From assembly GCA_025677815.1 (NCBI GenBank), contig JAIXMP010000044.1, positions 62,001 through 126,000 on the forward strand: 64,000 nt of DNA, in the 5' to 3' direction. The translations under genes were made by a program, and so were the position numbers. Source of the DNA: Phascolomyces articulosus. Lineage: Eukaryota > Mucoromycota > Mucoromycetes > Mucorales > Lichtheimiaceae. The notes beneath the pieces are model-generated. The model made no database searches and was not told the origin of the DNA. It worked only from the letters and a program-made list of their open reading frames with translations. Every line of letters starts with the position of its first letter. The first letter of the stretch is position 1. Below are positions 33,729 through 45,317 of this stretch, one piece after another.

Positions 33729-35484
33729 ATGGCACCTATTTCGAACGAACCCGTCGATCCAAATGCTCCTATCAAACGCAAACCCATTTCATACAACAAT
33801 TTACTTCTTGGAGCTTGCAAGTATTTAGAAAAATAGAAACGACGCGTAATATCGCATTATCATTATTCGTTGATGATATATAAATACCCCTAATAATAAC
33901 ATTCATTCTATTTTTTATTATTATTAATGATAATAATAAACAGCTCTCAATTTGTTTGAAGTATCAACCCTTGGTCAACCTTTTGAAGTATTAAAAACCC
34001 AAATGGCTGCCAACCGTGGGCAATCCATAGGTACTGCTGCTAGAGCTGTATGGCAGCGCGGTGGTGCATTAGGTTTCTTTCAAGGTTTGATTCCTTGGGC
34101 CTGGATTGAAGGTATGTATAAAGGCATACGTGTTGTTTCTTAGCTGCATAACACGTATAGCAACGTTCATGTTTCCTTTGTTTTGTTTTATACATACGAC
34201 GTGATGATGATTAATTCCGACTCGACTTTATCTAAATACAATTAGCATCGACCAAGGGTGCTGTGCTTTTGTTTGTCGCTTCTGAATTCGAATATCGATC
34301 GCGTTCTGCTGGTGCTTCTCCATTTATGGTGAGTAATATTGAATTATTATTGGAAAAGGGAATGGGTCGTTTTTTACGATAATCGATAGTGATGATTATT
34401 GAACGCGTGTTCTTTCAGTTTGATTGGCTACTTTTCTTCCCCCGTTTATCCCCACATATTTTCACCGTTTTTTTTTGTTTCTATATTAATCTTTGTTTCC
34501 TGCTTTTATAACAACTAGTCCGGTATTATTGGTGGTATGACAGGTGGTTTAGGTAAGCAGATTCTGTCCTTTTTAAACACTTTTACTTGTTAATCCTTAG
34601 TATGCACATTGATATATGAAAACAACACAATACTACGTGTATTGCTTCCATTAGCCCAAGCATATTCCACGATGGGCTTCTGTACCTTTATGAAGACGGT
34701 AGAAGTGACAAGACACAAATCAGGTAAAAAGATCAAGATATGTCATAATATACGTAAATATTCTCCATGCAGAATACTAAAAAAGGAACTTCTACTTTTT
34801 CTCTATTTTGTGTAACGTTTGTAGCTGTCAAAGAATCTACATTTAAGGTTGCTTCTGATATTTTCAAACGTGAAGGTATTCGTGGTATTAATAAAGGTGT
34901 TAATGCAGTTGCTGTACGTCAATGTACAAACTGGGCATCCCGTTTCGGATTTGCTCGTTGGGCTCAAGACACTATTATCCGTGTCCGTTATGGTGAAGAT
35001 TCTAACATGAAGCCAACTGCTGTTGATCGAGTACTTTCATCCATGGTTGGTGGTGCTCTTTCATGCTGGAATCAACCTATTGAAGTTATCCGTGTTGAAT
35101 TACAGTAAGTTTGATACTTTTTTAAAATCATTGTAAACTGATACTTTTTCATTCTCCATTTACAATCATTATTAATTGATTTATTATTATTTTATTCAAT
35201 AGGGTAAAAATTGTGGGAAAAAAAGGAGGAAATGATTGTGATGGAGAAGTATTCTAATTAGATATTATGGGGTTCTTTTTCTTTAAAAACTCTAGAGTCA
35301 AGTCAAGACACCAGGTCGTCCTGAAAAGATGAACATTTCTACAGCAGCCAAATGGATTTATCAAAATAATGGTGTTAAAGGCTTCTATAAGGGCGTTGTA
35401 CCACGCATTGGTCTTGGCATGTGGCAAACAGTCTGTATGGTCACTATTGGTGATAGTCTCCGTCAATATTTTGGAACAAACTAA
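33729..35484 (+). CDS. YHM2: mitochondrial citrate/oxoglutarate carrier, YHM2 type
   Basis: Exons: 33729-33816, 33944-34111, 34246-34328, 34519-34552, 34655-34723, 34825-35104, a probable single base at 35203, and 35296-35484, giving 303 residues. Conserved blocks are [72 protein letters not shown] and [15 protein letters not shown]. They match Yhm2, an inner-membrane carrier exchanging citrate for oxoglutarate and also tied to mtDNA maintenance in yeast. It has the three-repeat mitochondrial carrier fold, and its repeat signatures are the diverged forms usual for Yhm2. Intron 1 needs a GC donor (GCTT|GCAAGT) to keep phase. Intron 6 either skips to an AG at 35297-35298 (ELHQVKT) or includes the one-base exon (ELQSQVKT), which fits the family better. 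Confidence 0.9.
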
Positions 35485-36440
35485 ATTTTCCCTCCCCCCC
35501 TCTCCTTTGATTCTCTCTTGTTATTATGCAACGTATTACCAACATATATCGTAGTTCCATCAATGTCCACTCATAAATATATACATCTGCATATTGGTGA
35601 TCCAGCGACATCGTATTTTCAATTAAGATTGCAATAATGGATTGTACATTAATATTAATACAAGTTAAGGGAGAATAAAAAAAAAACCTTGTAGGATCGT
35701 CCGATTCAACATGGTCCAGATGAGAGAAAAATGTGGTCGAGAAAATCTAAACGGAAATACAGATTAAACATTAACGTTTAGTGTTGTTCGGGCATAGAAA
35801 AGGATAAGGAGACATCGTTGTACGAAAGGTCTTAACAGTAATGGTGTGAGGTGAAAAGATATCCTCATGTAGCAATTACTCGAAGTATGTTCCAACATAT
35901 AATTAATATAACTACTTCTGATCTTTACTATCTTTATAAAATGTTACAAAACTAAAATTTTGTTCGATAGTGATCGGAATATGTTATTGTTTTCTATGGT
36001 AATAACCATGATGGACTATGATGATAATGAAATCCGCATATTTTATGTACAAGATTCCTGTAAAATGAATATTCAGAAATAAAAACACTGTCGATCTTTT
36101 CTAAAAGTAAACTTTAATTTTAACCTGCGGAACAAAAAGTAGAAAATAAAAACAACTGTCGTTGCATTACATATTTGCATATAAATCATACTATAGTGAT
36201 ATATTATATGTTTATATTTTTATCATCAATTAATTATTTAAATAACATCTTTCGTGATAACAAAAAAAGGTAACAATAATTTTTCAATGGAATATTACTC
36301 AGTTGTTGCCTATCTACGAGAATAAAATAATACTACACGGCCACATAACGTAAATAGCTATGCAGGGGAAATGAATAATAAACGTTATAAAGTATGTAAT
36401 GTATGTATGTACGTACGTATTCAAAAAGAAGGCGGCGCAA
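35485..36440. other. intergenic, no gene seen
   Basis: AT-rich stretch downstream of YHM2 without a supported gene. Contains a GTATGTACGTACGTATT palindrome-like word at about 36404-36420. Confidence 0.4.
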
Positions 36441-37039
36441 AGACCGATGCAACATCTACTCCGATATTATACTCCTTGATACATTTTGCTCTTTTTTTTT
36501 CTGTATACTTATGGTCAGGAATTGATCAAAGCATAGAAAGAAAGTAATAATAATGGTGGATCAACCGGAAGTATGAGTGACAGAGATTCAATGCAACTGT
36601 TATTAACATCATATACTATTTACCCATAATTCGTTATGGTAACTTCTGGTTTAGTTCTAATTGCTGGATTAAAACTCTATCCTGCAGGTACGAATTACAT
36701 ATTTAATCCCATTTCTAAAGATATTTTTTTTCTTTCTAAAATATTAAGTAATGGGAATTCGAACACTTTTTATCTCTTCTGCTATTGTCGAACCAATGAC
36801 TGCATCATATATTGAGGCTCATAATTCAAGTATGAAGTCATATTTTTATTGCAGAATAGTACCAGGGTTAGGGTATGCAATATGTGCTCTTATTATTAAA
36901 TTCAAAATGAAGCCAAAACCATTTTCTTTTACTTATATAAGTAATAATATTTTATTTAAAGAGAGTTTTTATGCATGTAAATACTATTATTCAATGAGGG
37001 TGCTAGTATTATTGTTGTTATATCTTGCTTGTTTATAAT
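36441..37039 (+). pseudogene. fragment of an unrecognised membrane protein with in-frame stop
   Basis: Pieces in compatible frames read SVYLWSGIDQSIERK (about 36500-36545), then SMSDRDSMQLLLTSYTIYP, a TAA, and FVMVTSGLVLIAGLKLYPA. After a likely intron (36689-36749) follow VMGIRTLFISSAIVEPMTA and CRIVPGLGYAICALIIKF, degenerating to AT-rich frame until TAA at 37037. Hydrophobic segments alternate with short loops as in a polytopic membrane protein. The in-frame TAA at about 36627 and the decayed 3' end argue for a pseudogene. Family not recognised. Confidence 0.35.
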
Positions 37040-37084
37040 AAAAATCCAAAGTTTGCTCATACTCTCTGAAGAAGCCCTCGTTTA

Positions 37085-39343
37085 TTATATATCTTCTGTT
37101 CCATCATCATTCTTCTTCATTTTTACGGTCAATTCATTTGATTTCTTTTTTGGTGTCATATAATCAATACGAAGCAGGAACCATATGACTATTACAGCTA
37201 TCACTGAAATAAAGCTTGCCACCATACTTGACATTTTTCCCGCCCCTGCATATAAATAGTTATGTGTAAAGTTAATCAATAAAATGGTAGGATATATAAC
37301 ACTAAACTCGAATGACAACGTCGTAGTTCTTTTTTTTTGGGTCGTAGAGAATAAACGTCTTCTTTGATTGAATATAATTGAATATTCTTTTGATATTAAT
37401 AACACAATATATGACTTACAAAAAACTGGCGAATCTGTAACAACCCAAAATTTTATGGAGATGAAATTAGGATAAAGGATCCCAACCATGTTGGCAAGTG
37501 AGATGGCGATACCTTTTGAATTATAATCTGTAGCATTAAATAGTTCGCTTAACCAAGCCATACTCAATGAGACCATTGTAGTGTTGACACTGATTGCAAA
37601 TGCCCCAATAATTACAAAGACAACTGGATTGTCCCCGTTATTAACAACAGCAAGTATCATATACCAAATTCCTGCAAAAAGCAGCGGTCCAGCGATATGG
37701 AAGGCACGGTTTTTGTGTCTGTCAGAGGACCATCCAATGAGCATTCCAATAATTGCGGCAAATAGGTTGAGAGGTATCTGCATATAGTTTGCGGATTCAG
37801 CGGAAAATCCGATGTCTCGAAGGATAATGACAAAAAATTGTACGGGTAATGACTGACTTAAAATGATGCACCCAAAATTAATCATCATTAGCCATAAATA
37901 AGGTGTTGCTAAGACGTTCCTCAATCTATATAACATGTAATGATAGTACGAGAAATTAAATTAATATTAATTACAACATTTCTTTAGGGATAGCATAAAA
38001 TAATATTGTAAATAAATATGCATAGGTGCTAGTTACAAGTTATAATACTTACGTTCCCCAGCTGTATTTATAGGAAGTAACACTGATACCTTGGTTTTGA
38101 ACTCGAAGTAAGGCCACTTTGCGTTCTTCAGGAGTAAGCCAACTGGTATTGTGCGGAAAATTAGGTAATGTTAAAAAACCTAATAATCCCACAAAAATTC
38201 CTATTAACCCCTCTATAACGAATAGCCATTTCCAAGCTGGCAGGTTTCCAACACCATGCATTGTATTGTATATCCCACCAGCAATAAATCCTCCAACTGC
38301 CCCCTTTAAAATCATAGATAATCAGAAATAAATCAGTCATATATTTTTAAAAAAAGGGAGGTTACGTATATAATATTGTTTCTTAGTATATACCGAAAGT
38401 ATGGTTCCTGCAGCATAAAACATGACACGCTTCCCTAACTCTTCCTTGTTATACCAACTACCAAGTAAAAATATTGCTCCTGGATATAATGGCTATATAT
38501 AAAAATAGGTGCTTTTATAAGTCATCTTGTAATCAAATGAGGATTAGAATTAGAGTGATAGAAGTGTTTCTGACGAGATACTGTAATACTTACAGCTTCC
38601 ATTAAGCCTAAACAAAATCGAAGAATCCATAATTGCTTATAATCTTGAACAAGAGCTGTTAAGCATACGAAGAAACTCCAAACGATAACAAATGTTGGTA
38701 GCGCCCAGCTTGGTGATATTTTGGTAATCACGATATTTCCAGGTATCTGCATTCTTTTATAAATTTCAATGTTACACATGATTCAATATTTCCTTATAAT
38801 TTACTGCAAAAAAAAATATACGAACATTGTATATCCAATGAAAAATATCGTCATTGACCAGTTAAATACTGATGAATCGAGGTCTAAATCTTTATCCATA
38901 CCCAATGTAAATGCATTTTCTATATTATATATATATATATATATATATTTATCAAGAGTATTTAATAGCTAAATATAAATTATGCAACTCGTCATTTCCA
39001 CAAAAATGATGCAGTTTTCTCTATCCGATTGCTAGTGGTCGGTTGTACGAATATCATGTTATTGATAGGACCAGTACAACAGATTGAATATAAAAGTCTT
39101 ACGTAAATTATTTCGATCCAAATAATTACAAATAGAGGCTAAAAAGGCCCATAATGTCAATCGTAAATCGAGTTTTCGAAGTAAACGTTTTTGAACATCC
39201 GGATCAATTTTGGATGCTGTTTTTTTGTCAATTTCTTGCGTATCCGTGATAATAGAACCATACGACTTATTGTTTAACGAGGTTGGATAAAGTATAGATG
39301 ATGATGATGATGTACTGCTGCTACTGTTATTATTTTGGGTCAT
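37085..39343 (-). CDS. MFS anion:cation symporter (Dal5/Tna1 type), copy 1
   Basis: Seven exons: 39343-39103, 38919-38826, 38753-38594, 38492-38394, 38303-38053, 37925-37420 and 37245-37085, giving 503 residues. A Ser/Asn-rich cytosolic N-terminus precedes LRKLDLRLTLWAFLASICNYLDRNN, the first membrane segment with the D-R-x-N signature of the allantoate/nicotinate permease group. Twelve membrane segments follow, including WLTPEERKVALLRVQNQG in the central loop and IGWSSDRHKNRAFHIAGPLL. These permeases usually import organic anions such as allantoate, nicotinate, biotin or pantothenate by proton symport; the substrate here is unknown. Introns all keep phase. A tandem paralogue lies immediately upstream in the same orientation. 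Confidence 0.9.
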
Positions 39344-40136
39344 GGTCCATTATTGAAGATATGAGATATAAGTAAGAAAAAAATGGCTCAAATAGTTGAA
39401 TTGAACCTGAGTAGTGGCAATAAGCGCAGAAAAGAAGTGAAAGAGGTGCAGCTTTTGATAAACAGCAAAAAAGTTAAAATTTATTGCCATGGGACTCTCT
39501 AAAAAGAAAAGATCATGTGACTGAATATTTTTCTTTGTACCACCACAAGATCAACTGTAATAATAACGTCAACACGCATAAGGAAAATGTTCAACTTATC
39601 GTTACATCATCAGTCTTCATCACTGCTACTAAGGATCAACATGAAGTTTTTACTTACACTCATTATTTATGCCTGAATACTTTCCTAATACCGTTTAATA
39701 TAGATAATAAAGGGCGGTTCATGATCATCTGATATAATAATATATAGATCATTACAAGTAGACATATTCTGGTGGGCAAAACATAAGCGAATGAAGAAAA
39801 AAAAACGTGGAAAGTTTTCTATGTTGTTGAAAACTACAATAGTGCATTTATTGTAGTATCAGGTGGTAGATAAACAATGGAGGCATTCACTATAAGGTGA
39901 TGATGATTATGTACGTAAACGTATTTATTAATTATTAAGATTGGCATACAGGCATGTCTATATTTAGCTTTCTTGGGTACGTATCATATGGAAGTCATTT
40001 TTGTTGACATTTAATATTCTATCACCTATATTCAAACAGAAGTTACCATCAATGATGAATAATCTTGATATGTATCTACTATTACAGCCATAAAAAAAAG
40101 ATATAATCCCTTCTTCTATTATAGTATCGGTATGTT
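39344..40136. other. intergenic between the two MFS genes
   Basis: About 790 bases with no supported gene; it separates the promoter of copy 1 from the 3' end of copy 2. Confidence 0.5.
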
Positions 40137-42235
40137 TTAATAGATCCTTCTTCTTTGCTCATTAATAGGTTTCGGTACCATAAAATCAATTCGAATCAAA
40201 AACCAAATAAGAATTGTCACTGTCATTCCAATAATACCGACACTCATTCCAGCCAGCTTTCCAACCCCTGATATGAAAATACAAATATATTTGAGAATCA
40301 ATCAAACTTTGAGCAAGTTCCCATTCAATATGTTCAGAGTCATAATAGTACATAAAAAACATATACAACGTAGATAAGCACTTACTAAAAGTTGGTGCGT
40401 CCGTCACAACCCACAGTTTCACATTCAAAATATTAGGTATAACCATACCCAAGGTGTTGATAAACCCTAATAATCATTATGCAGCCAATTAAGTTATATA
40501 TCTTATATACACAGCAAGAGCACACGCGCACACCCAACCTATATCACAGATGCACATACCTATCGCAATAGCTCTTGAATTATGGTCTGTTTTAAAAAAT
40601 TCATTTAACCATGCAAGACATAATGATACGGTGGACGCATTACCATTTACTGCATATGCAGCGACAAGTACAAGTGTTGCAGGATTATCACCGTGGTTTA
40701 CTACCACCAGTATAAAATACCATATACTAACCCAGAGTAACGTTCCAGCAATATGAAATGCACGGTCTCCAGTTCGGTCAGAAGACCACCCAATAAGAAT
40801 AGATGCCACTGCACCAAAAATGTATAAGGGGGTAAGCATCAAGTTTGCAACTGCTACCGGGAAATCAAGATCGCGAAGGATAATGGCAATATTGTCACAG
40901 AGACCAAGTGCAATAATTATACATGTCCATAAAATAATCAAAAGCCATGGATACGGTCTCATTAAAACATTTGTAATACTTGTTGAAAAAAAAAGGTAAG
41001 AGAAATGTCATTGCCAATAAATTAGTTATGATAGTATGAATGAGAAATAACCTCATAATAAATTATATATTAAAAAAAATCAATAGTATTGAATACGTAC
41101 GTTTTCCAGCTATATGAATTTGAAATGACATGAATACCCTGATTCTGCATTCGAGCTATTGCAACTCGACGTTCTTCTACAGTTAGCCAAGGTGTATTGT
41201 GAGGAAAATTGGGGAGAAGGAAATACCCGGAAACACCAACCAAAATGCCAATGATGCCTTCGGTAATAAATAACCATTTCCATCCAGGTAATCCACCAGC
41301 ACCATCCATGGTTTTAGCAATTCCACTTGCAATAAGACCCCCAATAGCTCCTGCTACAGGAATTCCAGATGCAATTAACATATTCCGCTTTCCCAACTCT
41401 TCCTTTTTGTACCAACTACCAAGTAATAACATCATCCCTGGATAATATGGCTATTTTATTCCTTTATTAGTAATTTTTGATTTTTCAAGCAAGGTTGCCA
41501 TTTTTTTTTAAAAAAAAAGGTTGCATAACCTTACTTACAGATTCAGCAAGACCTAATATGAAACGAAGTGGCCATAGTGCGGTATGACTTTTAACAAGCG
41601 GCATGAAACAAACCACAGAGCTCCATATGACAGCAAATGACGGAAGAACCAATCGTGGTAATGTTTTGGTGATTAATATATTACCTGGAATCTGTAACCT
41701 TTTTTTTAAAAAAAAAAATTAATGATGAAATAATGATTAAAGAAGAACTTTTAAATTTAGAATGATATAACAGGACATACATTGTATAGCCAATAAAAAA
41801 TATGCTCACTGAAAGATTGTAGGCAGCTGAATCAATATTAAGATCTTTATCCATCCCCATCGTAAAGGCATTTTCTATAAATAATTTTTTACATCACAAA
41901 GTCGATAGGTATTTTATATTTTATTTTTATTTCAACTACTCCTGTCAATTACAATTCTTTCTTTTTCTCCACTTACGCATATTATTTCGATTCAAATAAT
42001 TTGAAAAAGACGCAAAGAAGCCCCAAGCTGTCATTCTTAGGTCAAGTTTTCGTAAGAGCTGTTCTTCAATAATGGGGTCGATATATTGTTCTGTAGTATG
42101 ATATTCTGGTTCTTGAATAGCTCCATATGTGTCAATTTTTGTTCCGGATTTGCATAGTAATTCTGATGAGACATTTTGGTTGTTGTTCATATAACTGCTG
42201 TCACTGCTCGATGAACTATCCGGGTTTATTTTCAT
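40137..42235 (-). CDS. MFS anion:cation symporter (Dal5/Tna1 type), copy 2
   Basis: Seven exons: 42235-41977, 41874-41781, 41698-41539, 41450-41101, 40978-40560, 40466-40386 and 40267-40137, giving 497 residues. It parallels copy 1 throughout: LRKLDLRMTAWGFFASFSNYLNRNN, QNAFTMGMDKDL, GYTMLQIPGN, ELGKRNMLIASGIPVAG, WLTVEERRVAIARMQNQG, IGWSSDRTGDRAFHIAG. In the first signature the Asp of D-R-N-N is Asn here (NRNN). Three of the introns sit at the same codons as in copy 1. The intron splitting the fourth block of copy 1 is absent here, while an extra intron splits the block before the last exon. Substrate unknown; likely a tandem duplication followed by divergence. Confidence 0.9.
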
Positions 42236-43044
42236 AATGATTATTATTATTTAATATTTAAATATACTTATATACAACAACATGTAGGAAGCACAATAGT
42301 AGAGTAACACGTTTGAAATTGTTAAAAAGAAAAAGAAAAAGAAAGAAAATAAGATATTATCTCTAAAATAAGAAATTAATGTAGCTCTGTAAAAAATATT
42401 TTTCAGGGGCCCTGAAATCAAGTGATAAAAAGAAAGGTTCAGACTGTTGTTCGACATGATCTGCACAAGATAACAGCATCATGCACTATATACTATCCTT
42501 CAGTTTTGATAATAATATGTATGTGGTCCATAAAGGTAGCACACTCATATGTCGGTTTTATAAGCTTTATTTTTGGATAAATGAATACTTAAAACAATAC
42601 GATATAGCTTTACAATTGCTAGATCAATAGGGTATTTTTTTTAATAAGGCCTGCAGAGCTGTCTCAGTTTTGGGGTGAATAACCATCAATGTGATACTTA
42701 ACTTGACGGATACGAGATTGAAATGGCGATTTAAATGGTTGCAATATCTAATCTTGTCAACGTGGGAAAAAACAGAAAATATCTATTTTTACGTATAGTA
42801 TTTTACCTAGGATCACTGTCCTTGCCAATAACGTAAACGTAAAAACCACAATGAGTTGGAGAGTAAGAGAGCGATTCTTATATCTTCAACAAGTTTCTCC
42901 TCACGTGTTCATTAAACTTGATATTAATCTCATAACAGCATGTTGTTTGTATCACAAGTCCCATGATAAACCCCCATAGTATACATAATACTGCATGATT
43001 CATTTCCTGCACTGTGTAATATAAGAATAATATCTATAACAATG
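42236..43044. other. intergenic, no gene seen
   Basis: Upstream region of MFS copy 2 and AT-rich sequence up to the first direct repeat. No supported gene. Confidence 0.45.
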
Positions 43045-43175
43045 CCAATCAATATACGAATTTAAATATTAGTAACAGATACTATACGCATGGTTCCAAG
43101 AACACTGAAGGACACCAGTAATAAAATAGATATTAGTCGAAAACAAACTCAATGGTGCTTTATTTATATTAATAT
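43045..43175. repeat. direct repeat R1 flanking the pseudogene copy
   Basis: Shares long blocks with 44482-44654 in the same orientation: CAATATACGAATTTAAATAT, then AGTAACA, CAAGAACACT, and CCAGTAATAAAATAGATATT. R1 ends where sequence similar to the gene at 45318-47571 begins. Confidence 0.7.
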
Positions 43176-44277
43176 GCTGACATACGAAGATCTACCAGAA
43201 AAAAGGTGTCAGATGGTTGTATAATTAATAAAAAGCAAACAATGATTTCATAAACAAAACGCTTTATATATAGCAACATGGCTTACCAAATTGACAGAAG
43301 CTTACCACTCTGAGGGCAAGGAATACCTTTTCATCGTTGTCACATTTGGCTCCTGAGTACAACAACATACTTTTCATCATCTTCGGAAAGTGTAACCTTG
43401 TCTCAACAATCTCCTTCTTGCTAATTTCTCCGTCTTCTCCTTTTCCACATTCACCAACACCATACTCCAAACCATTGTTGAATAATACAAGGTCTGGCCG
43501 AATGGATCGAAGTTTGGATGGTATGGTAGATCCTTGTACTCCCATATCTTGGTTGTCAATGAAGTTTGTGGATAACTATGTGTTATTTCTGCACATATTT
43601 TGAGAGTAGAATGAGTGGTACTGAATCACATCAGAACGTATTTTTGAAAGTAGCAGCAATAAAAACACAGAATTTGTATTGATAAAAAAAACTTACCTTT
43701 TAGTAGCAATCACAAGGTTGTGAAAAACTTTATCCAATGGAGCCCAAACGCTAACAATGAAGCCCATTTCAGAGCCATCTTCCATCTAAACATTTCAAGA
43801 TACTCTATTATAGTTTTCTGAATCCAGTATTCGTTGTGGTTGGTTTTTGGATTGGGAAGTCGATTTTCGTTCAGTTTTTGGAATAAAAGATCAATACCTA
43901 CCTTTGCATCTATTATCCAAAGTCTTCAAATCAATTTTAGACCCTTTCAACTAATATTTAATTTAGCATTGGGTGTCAAATTGATATCCAAAATTGTAAA
44001 GCATTATAGAATTGTGGGAGCGTACCAATGTTACTTTCAGAAGCCTTGCGTGTTTCTTCAAACATGAAGACCAATATTCTTTAATATTAACATTATATGG
44101 AGAATTTTAAACGAGGAAGTCATGGTGGACTTCAATAAAATGTGATAAGCTTGGTTATTCAGTTTCAGAAAGATGTCTTTGAATAACTTTTATCAAAAAT
44201 GTAAAGTCGTTTATCATTTAAATACAGTAAACGATGGCAACAATTATCTCCATTTGCCTACCTTGTTCATTGCTCAT
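43172..44277 (-). pseudogene. truncated, broken copy of the gene at 45318-47571
   Basis: Starts with ATGAGCAATGAACAAG and a GTAGGC donor like its intact neighbour, then repeats its exon 2, but with TAA codons after HLSETE and after FLV. Exon 3 is present. Exons 4, 5 and the first part of exon 6 are deleted, a further internal deletion shifts the frame after the FRWK position, and exon 7 has a TAG (NNT-stop). Similarity ends about 15 bases into exon 8. The remaining exon-7 segment (SIRPDLVLFNNGLEYGVGEC) is almost identical to the intact gene, pointing to a recent duplication or local gene conversion. Confidence 0.8.
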
Positions 44278-44481
44278 GATGTTTGTTATGAAGAATAGTT
44301 CTGAAGAAAACCTGTTTTTATGCATCCACAATTGAATCTTATTTTATTGTCTTTTTGAGTCAAGCGCAGCTCACAACCACACCTTCCACTTGTTTGAAAG
44401 AACGCCTAAAAAAAGTCACCATACACCAACGGACGCTTTCATTCTGCTAAACATGGTCATCTACTGTAAAATTTGGAGAGT

Positions 44482-44654
44482 ACCAACCAATATACGAATT
44501 TAAATATTAGTAACAAATTATTATACCTGTAGTTTCAAGAACACTAGATACTGCTCAATTGAATTGTTTGTACCTCAAGGATACCAGTAATAAAATAGAT
44601 ATTAGTCAAAAGCAAAGGCTACTACGTACTCAATGATGTTTTATTTAATAATAT
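44482..44654. repeat. direct repeat R2 flanking the pseudogene copy
   Basis: Second copy of R1, about 40 bases longer through a small internal insertion (about 44545-44575). It begins at the point where similarity to the upstream flank of the intact gene stops (GGAGAGTACC). Confidence 0.7.
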
Positions 44655-45317
44655 ACCAGTTAGCATAATATTAAATTTGCCTATTTTATAGTAATTGGAG
44701 TATCTTTTTGCACATTATAAGTTTGTTTTAGCTGCACTTCATTCTCTCTCTTTGGTATATAAACACCTGTGCCCTTGACACTTTGTGGATAAGTTCTACT
44801 AGTGTACCCTCAATTGAATTACATGCCAGCAACCCAAGAACATAACAATATTTTAGAACATAACAATATTTTAGAATAAAAAGAGAGGCGGTACAATACA
44901 TTCACCATTAAAAAACGACGGGGTAAGATATATAAGTACATCAGAAAACATGATTACAACCCATGAGATTGTTAATCAATATTTGTATAGGTTTGTAAGT
45001 AATATGTATTTAAAAAAACAATGATGTGAGTGGATAGGAGTAGGTAAACCTTTTACAATAATGAAAAAAAAGTATGAATAAAATATACAACCGTGTTATT
45101 ATATAGGATATATGTAATAATGAATATGATATGAAACTGTGAATTATAAGTATGATGTGTATGGGTATCGATGGAAAAAAATATACATAAAAGGACCAGC
45201 CTTCTTGGACTTGATGAATAAAAAAGAAACGTAGTATGTGGATACGAAAATGTGGGTATGTGTAGAAAAGATATACATAAAAATGAGAAGAATTGTGTAT
45301 AAAAAATGGTCAACATG
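44655..45317. other. intergenic, no gene seen
   Basis: AT-rich stretch between R2 and the 3' end of the intact family gene. It includes a short duplicated word AACATAACAATATTTTAGAA at about 44838-44877. No supported gene. Confidence 0.4.

Noticed and set aside
43264..43603. Treating the 43.2-44.3 kb copy as a second functional family gene
   Set aside because: It has several stops, internal deletions and a missing 3' end relative to the intact copy.
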